This document shows positions 35,679 to 43,403 of a stretch of 64,000 nucleotides of DNA, one piece after another. The stretch covers positions 1 to 64,000 of the forward strand of contig JARBTR010000004.1 of NCBI GenBank assembly GCA_029240105.1. The letters run 5' to 3'. Below the pieces are notes generated by a model. It saw only the letters and a program-made list of their open reading frames with translations, made no database searches and was not told the origin of the DNA. The stretch's first letter is position 1. Every line of letters starts with the position of its first letter. The translations under genes and the position numbers were made by a program. The stretch comes from Caryophanales bacterium (GTDB lineage Bacteria > Bacillota > Bacilli > JARBTR01).

Positions 35679-35932
35679 AAAAAGTCCCTTTGCTCTAAAG
35701 CAAAGGGACGTAATTACCGTGGTACCACCCAAATTTATCCGAGAGGTTTCCCCCTATCAGACCTTGTTTTCATAACGACCTTTCGGCCGGCTCACCTTTA
35801 CACAAAATGCATAGCAATTTATGGTCCCGGCGGCACTCAAGAGGTGAATTCATTTGCCCATTCATAAGGCACTTTCAGTCTGTGGCGCCTACTCCCTAGA
35901 TGAATGAAGATCAAATTACTCTTCTCTATCAA
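35679..35932 (-). promoter_or_regulatory. Phe T-box leader of pheST
   Basis: Minus strand: GAGAAGAGUAA opens stem I, GAAUUCACC holds the UUC (Phe) specifier (complement of 35846-35848), GGGUGGUACCACG is the T-box, and a perfect 11-bp terminator hairpin GTCCCTTTGCT with T run lies at 35679-35709. Uncharged tRNA-Phe would stabilise the antiterminator and allow transcription. Confidence 0.95.
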
Positions 35933-35972
35933 CGATTTTAACTATTTTTCTACAAATTATTGCATGGGAAAT

Positions 35973-36001
35973 ATTATAGTCTAACCAATTCAAAAATTCA
36001 A
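35973..36001 (-). promoter_or_regulatory. Sigma-A promoter of pheST
   Basis: Minus strand TTGAAT (35996-36001), 17 bases, TATAAT (35973-35978), about 40 bases upstream of stem I. Confidence 0.65.
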
Positions 36002-36060
36002 ACTTATTGTTTAAAGTATATACACTTATCTATTTTTTGTTCTAAAAAGTGCAATTTAAC

Positions 36061-36663
36061 TCATTTACTGTCATAAAGCCATGGCTTAAGCGTTTCTTGT
36101 AGATCCATATGCCGATTGTAACAAACAGCATTCATACCCACTGTTCGAGCTACTTCGCAGTTTTCTTCCACATCATCAATAAATAAACAATTTTCAGCAG
36201 TTAAATTGTACCGTTCTAAAAGAACTTCATAAATTCTTCGGTCTGGTTTGTTGATTTTAACAGCATGTGACCAAACGCCACCGTCAAATAATTTAAAAAA
36301 ATCAAATTTATCAAAGCAATATGCACTTGAAACCTCATGATAATTTGATAAGAAATACAACTCGTAGCCCATTTCTTTCAACACTTTCAAGTAAGTAGTA
36401 TTTTTCTCAACAGGCACTAACTGCTCCATCCAATTATCAAAAGTAAATTGGATTTCATTTGCAAGATGGGGTTTTCTTTCTTTAAAAATTGCAAATGCAT
36501 CTTCAATCAGAATCATTCCTTGATCAAGTAATAACCACTCTTCACTCTTAAATATCGTTTCATACACCTCATCAACGATGGATTTATCCTCTAAAACATT
36601 AGACAGAAAATCATGCATTTCAAATTTCATCAACACATTTCCTAAGTCAAAAACAAGAATCAT
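36061..36663 (-). CDS. HAD-superfamily hydrolase
   Basis: A 200-residue HAD subfamily IA enzyme: motif I DLGNV (FDLGNVLMKF; note G in place of the second Asp region, usual for this branch), motif II FLSNYHE, a Lys in KINKPDRRIYE, and motif IV FIDDVEEN. Start ATG 36663 chosen because a G-rich ribosome site sits just upstream. Similar to YihX-type phosphatases; substrate unknown. Confidence 0.82.
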   Translation of the reverse strand: MILVFDLGNVLMKFEMHDFLSNVLEDKSIVDEVYETIFKSEEWLLLDQGMILIEDAFAIFKERKPHLANEIQFTFDNWMEQLVPVEKNTTYLKVLKEMGYELYFLSNYHEVSSAYCFDKFDFFKLFDGGVWSHAVKINKPDRRIYEVLLERYNLTAENCLFIDDVEENCEVARTVGMNAVCYNRHMDLQETLKPWLYDSK

Positions 36664-36842
36664 TTCCTTCCCCCCATTGTTTAAAATCACTTTGTATCAC
36701 TAGAATTTAAAGTTTTGCAAAAAATGCATCCCCTTCTGCAGACATTCATCGATCATGAAGTTTCGGTTAGTTTGTTTTCATAAAATGTCGAGGTATTTTT
36801 TCAAAGGATTTATATTCTGACTTTATGATTAACTAGAAAATA

Positions 36843-37595
36843 TTATTTACGAAAATGATACATTAAAATACCAGCAGCAATACCTACATTCAAAGATTCT
36901 GCTTTTCCATAAATCGGTATGAAAACGTTTTGGTCCGTCATTGTAAGTAGTTCCTTTGAGACCCCTTTTCCTTCATTTCCAACGATTAAAGCTACTTTTG
37001 TAGGCTTTTCAACATCAGTAAATTTCTTGGCATTTTGTAAAGCTGTTCCAAGTATAGTAATACCTGCTTTTTTCAATTCAGGTATGAGTCCAATTATATT
37101 AGCCTTAACAATTGGTAAATGAAATAAGCTTCCTTGTGTTGCACGAATCGTTTTTGGATTGTATAAATCGGTTGTTCCATCTCCTAAAACAATTGCGCGA
37201 ATTCCAGCAGCATCAGCAGTTCTAACGATTGTTCCTAAATTCCCAGGGTCCTGAATACCATCAATAAGCAGCAAGGATTGGAAGGTTTTTGGGTCAATTG
37301 ACTGTTCCTGCATTTTGCATACAGCGAAAATTCCTTGAGTCGTTTCTGTTTCAGAAATTTCTTTAATAACTTCCTTCGTCACTTTGTAAAAGTTGATTCG
37401 TGTCGTATTTCGGAAAGACGGAGGCTCAACACCATCACCAAGTATAATATCCTCCACAACTCCTGCCATCATAGCTTCTTCAACCAGATGAAAACCCTCA
37501 ACCATAAATTGTTGTGATTTTTCACGTTCTTTTTTTGTTAAAAGTTTTTTCCAATGCTTTACACGTTGATTCTGTATCGATTCAATAAATTGCAT
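36843..37595 (-). CDS. ysgA: TrmH/SpoU-family RNA 2'-O-methyltransferase
   Basis: A 250-residue SPOUT methyltransferase. N-terminal substrate-binding domain (about 1-95) and a C-terminal knotted domain with motifs GIQDPGNLGTIVRTADA, IVGNEGKGVS and IPIYGKAESLNVGIAAGI. Neighbour of sspI and pheST as in B. subtilis ysgA. It probably modifies rRNA; the exact site cannot be deduced. Confidence 0.92.
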   Translation of the reverse strand: MQFIESIQNQRVKHWKKLLTKKEREKSQQFMVEGFHLVEEAMMAGVVEDIILGDGVEPPSFRNTTRINFYKVTKEVIKEISETETTQGIFAVCKMQEQSIDPKTFQSLLLIDGIQDPGNLGTIVRTADAAGIRAIVLGDGTTDLYNPKTIRATQGSLFHLPIVKANIIGLIPELKKAGITILGTALQNAKKFTDVEKPTKVALIVGNEGKGVSKELLTMTDQNVFIPIYGKAESLNVGIAAGILMYHFRK

Positions 37596-37719
37596 GTTTT
37601 AATCTCACTGTCCTTTTTTAATTTTACATAAAAATTATAACGAAGTTTCAATGAATAAAAAAGGAAGAAAGGAAAAAAATAAAACGAGTACAAATAAGTA
37701 AACGAAGGAGTTCATTATT

Positions 37720-37929
37720 ATGGATTTAAATATTAGACAAGCTATATATGATAACATTCGTGGAAATAGTCAATCTCAATTTCAGGACGTCATAGAAGAC
37801 GCGATGAAAAGTGGAGAAGAAAAAATGTTGCCAGGTTTAGGCGTTCTATTTGAACTAGTGTGGAAACATAGTGACCATGATGTCAAAACGCAAATCCTTG
37901 AGACACTTGCAAAAAATTCAGGTAAATAA
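37720..37929 (+). CDS. sspI: Small acid-soluble spore protein SspI
   Basis: A 69-residue minor SASP: MDLNIRQAIYDNI at the start and LPGLGVLFELVWKHSD in the centre are diagnostic. AAGGAG lies 10 bases upstream. Made in the forespore under SigG in B. subtilis; I do not see a convincing SigG promoter here. Divergent from ysgA, as expected from B. subtilis synteny. Confidence 0.95.
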   Translation: MDLNIRQAIYDNIRGNSQSQFQDVIEDAMKSGEEKMLPGLGVLFELVWKHSDHDVKTQILETLAKNSGK

Positions 37930-37946
37930 GTTAGGCTCATAGAAAT

Positions 37947-37986
37947 TAGTGGTGGGTAACCAGGATCGGGTTCCCACCACTATTTT
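37947..37986 (+). terminator. Terminator of sspI
   Basis: TAGTGGTGGG/CCCACCACTA stem with a further inner AACC/GGTT pairing, then ATTTTAG. The T run is short. Confidence 0.7.
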
Positions 37987-38013
37987 AGTTGAATACACTC
38001 CAAGAACCTAAAA

Positions 38014-38062
38014 TTAAAAAAGAGCCTATACAAATGTATTTGAATCATTTGTATAAGCTCAA
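38014..38062 (-). terminator. Terminator of the copA operon
   Basis: Minus strand GAGC.TATACAAATG / CATTTGTATA.GCTC with TTTTTT immediately after. Confidence 0.85.
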
Positions 38063-38131
38063 AGTATAGATATTCCTCAACATTACTGTTTTACAAATTC
38101 TTCTATATTTTAAACAAATATAAACTTACTC

Positions 38132-41100
38132 TTAAGACTTTTCAGTTACGTTTTCTTGTATAGATTCCCATGTACTAAACAAGTTATTTATATAACCTAA
38201 AGATCTTCCATCTGAACTAAGCACTAAAAAGGAGCCATTAAATTGTCGAACCAATTGTCCTAATAAACCATTTTCTTTATTCAAAATATTACAAGAACCA
38301 TCATTATTTGGGACAAAAGTTACGTACGTATTATTTCCCTTTTTAGAATCAATATTTAAAGTACTGGAATCCACTTTCTCATTTAACTCTTCTGTAACAT
38401 CCCTTTTCTCTAGCAATTCTATATTCTCTACAGATTTAAGTTCACAAGATTTTTCATCGCTTGATAAACTCTTAGATTCAGTAAATGGGTCAGTTTCTAT
38501 TTCTTTCAAACTTTCTTGAATTTGATTGTTGGTTCCTTCAATTTGCAAAGGTCTAATGTTATTAAATATTTCAGACCATGTATTATATAAACTATTTACA
38601 TATCCGAGAGATTTCCCATACTTACTTATCACTTCATATTTTGCTGTAGAATGTGGAATTAAACGTCCTATGAAATGATCCGTTTCATTTAAAACTGTAT
38701 ATGAACCGTCAATGTTTGGAACCATGAAGATTGTTTTCATAAATTCTTCATTTTCAACAACATTTTCTAATGCATTTAACTTTGCATTACTGATTGTATT
38801 ATTCTCACTCTTCTGTATTGGTTTCAGGTTGTCTAACAACTCTGTCCAAGAATTATACAATCCCTCTGAAAATCCAAGAGTCTTCCCATATTTACTTAAT
38901 ACAATATACGTGATATTACCTTGAGGAACTAATCTTCCTAGTAGATTATCTTTTTCATCTAATACGGTACAAGAACCATCGTCATTTGGAACGATAAAAA
39001 CTGGAGATGTGTCTTCGTTAATTAAAGGAATTATATCCTGATTATCAATACCCTTTTCAATTTCACTGCTTGGTAGTTTTGTTGGTTCTAAAGAAGATAC
39101 ATTTTTTTCGGAAATAACTTGATCTTCCTTTTGTTCAACTTTAGTCTCTTTAATAACTACTGGCGTTACAACTGTTTCAAGTGACTGTTTAGAAATTGAT
39201 GGTGAAACAGATAGAGCAGATAGATTGAGCACGGGTTTTTGAATTTGTATTGGCTCAATTGACACAGTAGTTGATTTACTTTTGTTTTTATCAACCGTAT
39301 TTAAAGGTTTGAAACGTTTTAATCTTAATGCATTTGCTAATACAGAGATTGAACTAAAGCTCATAGCAAGGGCTGCAATGATAGGATTCAAAAGAGGTCC
39401 TCCTAATAAGTAAAGAACACCCATCGCTATTGGAATACCCGCTACATTATAGGCAAATGCCCAGAATAAATTTTGCTTAATATTTCTAATCGTTTTTTTA
39501 CTTAATTGAATAGCAGTAGGTACATCCATTAAATCTGATCGCATTAGAACAATATCCGCTGATTCCATTGCAACATCTGTACCAGAGCCAATTGCGATTC
39601 CAACATCTGCTTGTGCAAGTGCCGGCGCATCATTAATCCCATCACCGACCATGGCGACAACCACTTTGCCATCTTTTTGAAGTCTTTTTACATTTTCTGC
39701 TTTGTCCTGAGGTAAAACTTCTGCTAATACAGTTTCAATTCCTACCTGCTTTGCAATTGCATTTGCAGTTTGAGCATTATCTCCTGTAATCATTGCAACA
39801 GATATTCCCATTGATTGTAGCTTTTTGATAGCTGCACTACTAGATGGTTTAACAGTATCTGCCACTGCAATAACACCACCTAATTGTCCATCTATTGCAA
39901 TGTACATTGGTGTTTTACCTTCTGAGGCTAGAGCATCAGATAATCCTTCAAATCCAGAAAGAGAGATCCTCTTATTGTTCATTAGCTTTTTGTTACCAAG
40001 AAGAACCGTCTTATTTTCAATCGAAACTTCAATTCCATGGCCAGGGATTGCTACGAAATGATCTACTTTTGAGAAGGATAGTTTTGCTTCTTCCCCTGCT
40101 TTTACAATTGCTTCGCCTAGCGGATGCTCAGATCCTTTTTCACAGGATGCCGCAAGCTGCAATAACTCTAATTGGGAATATATATTTGTCGTTAATATAT
40201 CAGTTACCTTTGGTTTCCCTTCGGTAATAGTACCTGTTTTATCCAAAACAACGGTTTTTATCTTATGTGCAGTTTCTAATGCAGCACCGCTCTTAATTAG
40301 AACGCCATGTTGGGCACCCTTTCCAGTTCCTACCATTATAGCAGTAGGCGTTGCGAGTCCTAATGCACATGGACATGCAATAACCAATATCGAAATAAAA
40401 ATTGTTATAGAAAAAGCTGGTGTTTCACCGAAAACGAAAAGCCATATTAGTGTTGAAATTAAGGCAATTCCAATAACTATTGGAACAAAATAACCTGAAA
40501 TAATATCAGCAAGTCTTGCAATTGGCGCTTTTGAGCCTTGAGCATCCTCAACTAGTTTAATAATTTGGGATAGCGCTGTATCCTTACCGACTTTTGTAGC
40601 ACGATAGTGTATCATTCCGTTCTTGTTGATACTTGCACCAATAACTTCACTACCGATATTTTTTTCAACCGGAATACTTTCACCAGTTAGCATAGATTCA
40701 TCAATTGCAGTCGTACCTTCTACAACAACTCCATCAACAGGAAGTTTTTCTCCAGGCTTAACAACAATAACATCCCCTACTTCTACTTCATCCACAGGAA
40801 TTTGCAATTCTATTCCATCGCGTATAATGTTCGCTTGTTTTGGAACCATTCCAATTAATTTCTTGATTGCTTCACTTGTTTTACCTTTTGAAACAACTTC
40901 CATATATTTGCCTATTGTAATCAAAGCCAATATGACAGCAACTGCTTCAAAATACAGTTCAAAGTCAACTTCACCAATAAAAATTTGATAAACAGCAAAG
41001 AAACTATAGAAAAATGCAGCTGAGGTTCCTATCGCTATTAACGAATCCATATTTGGACTCAATTTAAAAAGGTTTCGATATCCAATACTGTAGTATTTAA

Positions 41101-41752
41101 AACAAATAACGATTACAGGAATACAAAGTATCAATTGAATGATTGCATACTGTTTTGGATAGGCCATTGTCATTAAGAAAGTTGGAATTTCTACTCCAGA
41201 CGACTCTAAGGTCATTGGTACCATTGCGATTAATAACAAAGGTAGAGCAAAAATTGAAGACCATATAGACTTTTTCCTTAAAGATTTTATTTCATGATCC
41301 TTTTGGTCATTATGTTCATTATTAATGGACTCATTGTTGTCTAGAGCTTTATATCCAGCTTTTGTCACTGCTTGTTTTATTTCCATCACAGTAACGATTT
41401 CTGGATCAAATGTAATATTTAACTTTTCTGTTGCTAGGTTTACATTCGAAACTTCTACACCTGGCAACTTACGTGTTGCTCGTTCTACAGCTCCAGAACA
41501 AGAGGCACAAGTCATTCCTTCGATTTTAAAGGTTTTGCTTACCGTTTGTGAAATTGCCTTATAACCTGCTTTTTCAATTGCCTTTTGAATTTCTTGAACC
41601 GAAACCTCATCGTTAAACGAAACCGTTAATTTTTCTGTAGCGTAATTTACAGTGGCTTCACTCACTCCATTAAGTTTACTTGTGACACGTTCTATAGATT
41701 TGGCACACGCAGTACAAGTCATGCCTTCTATTTTTAATGTTTTTATTGTCAT
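38132..41752 (-). CDS. copA: Cu(I)-exporting P1B-type ATPase with a novel repeat-bearing C-terminal tail
   Basis: 1206 residues; a standard CopA is about 800. Two N-terminal HMA domains (1-70 and 74-138) carry CTAC (13-16) and CASC (82-85). Then TGES (356-359), the CPC transport motif (460-462), DKTGT phosphorylation site (504-508), HP (543-544), GDGIND (703-708), YN (768-769) and MxxSS (797-801): all Cu(I)-ATPase features, so the pump looks intact. After the last membrane helix (about 808) come ~390 extra residues: a Ser/Pro/Lys/Glu linker, then three repeats at 918-979, 1007-1069 and 1144-1200, presumably cytoplasmic. Operon with the lipoprotein gene upstream (15-base gap; RBS AAGGGGAG). 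Confidence 0.96.
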   Translation of the reverse strand: MTIKTLKIEGMTCTACAKSIERVTSKLNGVSEATVNYATEKLTVSFNDEVSVQEIQKAIEKAGYKAISQTVSKTFKIEGMTCASCSGAVERATRKLPGVEVSNVNLATEKLNITFDPEIVTVMEIKQAVTKAGYKALDNNESINNEHNDQKDHEIKSLRKKSIWSSIFALPLLLIAMVPMTLESSGVEIPTFLMTMAYPKQYAIIQLILCIPVIVICFKYYSIGYRNLFKLSPNMDSLIAIGTSAAFFYSFFAVYQIFIGEVDFELYFEAVAVILALITIGKYMEVVSKGKTSEAIKKLIGMVPKQANIIRDGIELQIPVDEVEVGDVIVVKPGEKLPVDGVVVEGTTAIDESMLTGESIPVEKNIGSEVIGASINKNGMIHYRATKVGKDTALSQIIKLVEDAQGSKAPIARLADIISGYFVPIVIGIALISTLIWLFVFGETPAFSITIFISILVIACPCALGLATPTAIMVGTGKGAQHGVLIKSGAALETAHKIKTVVLDKTGTITEGKPKVTDILTTNIYSQLELLQLAASCEKGSEHPLGEAIVKAGEEAKLSFSKVDHFVAIPGHGIEVSIENKTVLLGNKKLMNNKRISLSGFEGLSDALASEGKTPMYIAIDGQLGGVIAVADTVKPSSSAAIKKLQSMGISVAMITGDNAQTANAIAKQVGIETVLAEVLPQDKAENVKRLQKDGKVVVAMVGDGINDAPALAQADVGIAIGSGTDVAMESADIVLMRSDLMDVPTAIQLSKKTIRNIKQNLFWAFAYNVAGIPIAMGVLYLLGGPLLNPIIAALAMSFSSISVLANALRLKRFKPLNTVDKNKSKSTTVSIEPIQIQKPVLNLSALSVSPSISKQSLETVVTPVVIKETKVEQKEDQVISEKNVSSLEPTKLPSSEIEKGIDNQDIIPLINEDTSPVFIVPNDDGSCTVLDEKDNLLGRLVPQGNITYIVLSKYGKTLGFSEGLYNSWTELLDNLKPIQKSENNTISNAKLNALENVVENEEFMKTIFMVPNIDGSYTVLNETDHFIGRLIPHSTAKYEVISKYGKSLGYVNSLYNTWSEIFNNIRPLQIEGTNNQIQESLKEIETDPFTESKSLSSDEKSCELKSVENIELLEKRDVTEELNEKVDSSTLNIDSKKGNNTYVTFVPNNDGSCNILNKENGLLGQLVRQFNGSFLVLSSDGRSLGYINNLFSTWESIQENVTEKS
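38153..39001 (-). other. Three copies of an unrecognised ~60-residue domain in the CopA tail
   Basis: Repeats lie at 38816-39001, 38546-38734 and 38153-38323. Each reads F-x-VPN-x-DGS-x(3)-L-x(6)-hGxL-x(7,8)-x-V-x-S-x(2)-G-x-[ST]LG-x(4)-L[YF]-x(2)-W-x(5)-N. Between them are acidic, Ser/Asn-rich linkers of about 27 and 74 residues. The pattern of short strands, turn (NDDGS) and final aromatic helix suggests a small independent domain. I recognise no named family. Confidence 0.8.
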
Positions 41753-41767
41753 TCGTTACTCCCCTTT

Positions 41768-42475
41768 CTAATTTGAAGATTTTTTCAAATCATATATTTT
41801 GACAAGTCTATTGGGATGATTACCCATTTCGTCTTTTTCAGCTTTTTTAAATATCCACCCAGTACCATCTAATTTTGAGGTATCTAAACCAGCATCTATT
41901 AGAGGATTTGCTTCGATAATAAAAACCATATCCGCATTTGTTAAACCTAACTTTTCAGTCCATTGAACCTCAAACCCATCATTTAAAAGCAGACGGTAAT
42001 GTTTCATGCCTTTGTGATATTTAACTAAATTAATATCTTCTTTTAGAAGTCTTCGAAAAGAATCTTTAGATCCTTGAGCAGTTTGTTTTTTATCGTTTAA
42101 ATTGAATGGATGAATAAGCAAATCAGGTGTTTTCATGCCACTTTCTATACCCTTAGGTTTAAAAACATAGTTACTATCATTTAATTTTTTCGGGTCTAAT
42201 CCAGCGTCAAGGAATGGTTTAGCTGACATGACCATGGCAAAGTCAATTTTGTTTGCAGAAGTGTCCTTTGTCCATTCAAATTTATCATCGTCTAGTTTGA
42301 AACCCCAATGTTTCAATGGTGCATGAAATCCTTTTTTACTTGGATCTGATTTTACTATTTTGATAAAGGCTTCTAATGCATCATCTGATTGTTTACTACC
42401 CGTTTTGGAACTACTACATGCTGACAAGATCAAAAGTAATGATATAGAAACCAAGATTAATACATATTTTTTCAC
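41768..42475 (-). CDS. Lipoprotein with two internal repeats, copA operon
   Basis: A 235-residue lipoprotein starting at GTG behind AAGGGG; lipobox LSAC gives Cys at about residue 20. The mature part consists of two repeats of roughly 80 residues (about 48-128 and 150-232). They share the pattern K-H-[WY]-x-[FL]-x-L-x-D...WT...[IM]-x-[AS]-[AN]-P-[FL]-[IL]-D-A-GLD-x-x-KL-[ND] and end in LLIHPFNL or LVKIYDL. I know no family with this pattern. As the gene directly before copA, it is likely to act outside the membrane in the same copper-related process. Confidence 0.8.
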   Translation of the reverse strand: MKKYVLILVSISLLLILSACSSSKTGSKQSDDALEAFIKIVKSDPSKKGFHAPLKHWGFKLDDDKFEWTKDTSANKIDFAMVMSAKPFLDAGLDPKKLNDSNYVFKPKGIESGMKTPDLLIHPFNLNDKKQTAQGSKDSFRRLLKEDINLVKYHKGMKHYRLLLNDGFEVQWTEKLGLTNADMVFIIEANPLIDAGLDTSKLDGTGWIFKKAEKDEMGNHPNRLVKIYDLKKSSN

Positions 42476-42580
42476 AGTGTGTTACCCCTTTTATTTATTT
42501 GAATCAATTTCATTATTCAAGAGTGTTGTGCCACAATGGTTCTAGAGCCATCGAAAAGTGCCTGCTTCCCAAATTATGAA

Positions 42581-42662
42581 AAACACGCTCGCTTTCCACA
42601 TGCGAGCGCTGAGCCTAAGGTCTCAGCTTTCTCGCTTTCATGCAGGAGTCTCGCTAGTTTTT
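42581..42662. repeat. Diverged copy of the GAGCCTAAGGTCTCA repeat family
   Basis: Shares the core GAGCCTAAGGTCTCAG and the layout GCTTTCC...core...CTTTC...GCAGGAGTC with the repeats at 1-77 and 17091-17174, but the outer arms differ (CTCGCTTTCCACATGCGAG; AAAC...GTTT). Lies in the 310-base gap upstream of the lipoprotein-copA operon; the rest of that gap shows nothing firm. Confidence 0.7.
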
Positions 42663-42785
42663 CTATCATTTGGAATATTTTTTAGAAACATTATGAAATT
42701 GATTCATTTATATATTCCTTGTTTTTAGATTTTTGAGCTTCTTAAAATATTTAAACTAGCATTCAATTACACAATCCATAATCCT

Positions 42786-43337
42786 TTAGTGATCTCCCAT
42801 AGAAGAATTAGAATTCGTATTTGATTTTGAATTCGAAGGGGAATGACCAAAAACGTCTCCACCAGCTGGTGTGTTCTGCATAAATTTATTTGCAGTAACA
42901 ACAATGGAAGTGTGTAATACTGTTGCAAAAACTAATAAAGAAAGTAATAATAGACCCTTTTGTTTTATATTCATTTTATATTTTTCTTTTATTGAATAGC
43001 TAAAACAAGAGACGATAACTCCCAATGGAATCAAATAAGAAGCATAGTTTGGACTCTCTTTAAAATGAGCAATACCTCCACTTATCATTCCTATACCAAT
43101 GGCTAAAGCAAGCGAAGTGACAATTAAATAAACACTTTCTTTTAAAGTTAGTAAGTTTTTATTAATGATAATTTCATTGAATATTGAACTTAGTGTAAAC
43201 AGAATTAGTCCTACAGTTAATATGATTGCATATCTAACCGTGTTAAAAGGCAAAAGAACAATACCACTAGAAACCATTCCTACACCTAAAAAATAGATTA
43301 CGTAAACTAAATAATTGTAAATTAATTTTTTGATCAT
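42786..43337 (-). CDS. Polytopic membrane protein of unknown function
   Basis: A 183-residue protein with five predicted membrane helices (about 8-28, 35-55, 66-88, 96-113 and 126-147). A polar C-terminal tail rich in Ser, Asn and Gly ends in SSMGDH, with Met and His as possible metal contacts. GGGGAGA precedes the ATG. It sits between the MCO-like lipoprotein gene (66 bases away) and the copA operon, all on one strand. No family recognised. Confidence 0.75.
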   Translation of the reverse strand: MIKKLIYNYLVYVIYFLGVGMVSSGIVLLPFNTVRYAIILTVGLILFTLSSIFNEIIINKNLLTLKESVYLIVTSLALAIGIGMISGGIAHFKESPNYASYLIPLGVIVSCFSYSIKEKYKMNIKQKGLLLLSLLVFATVLHTSIVVTANKFMQNTPAGGDVFGHSPSNSKSNTNSNSSMGDH

Positions 43338-43403
43338 ATTATCTCCCCTAGAAACGGATTACAAAATTTAACTTAAAGGTTATAAATGCTTTCTTCATTC
43401 TTT

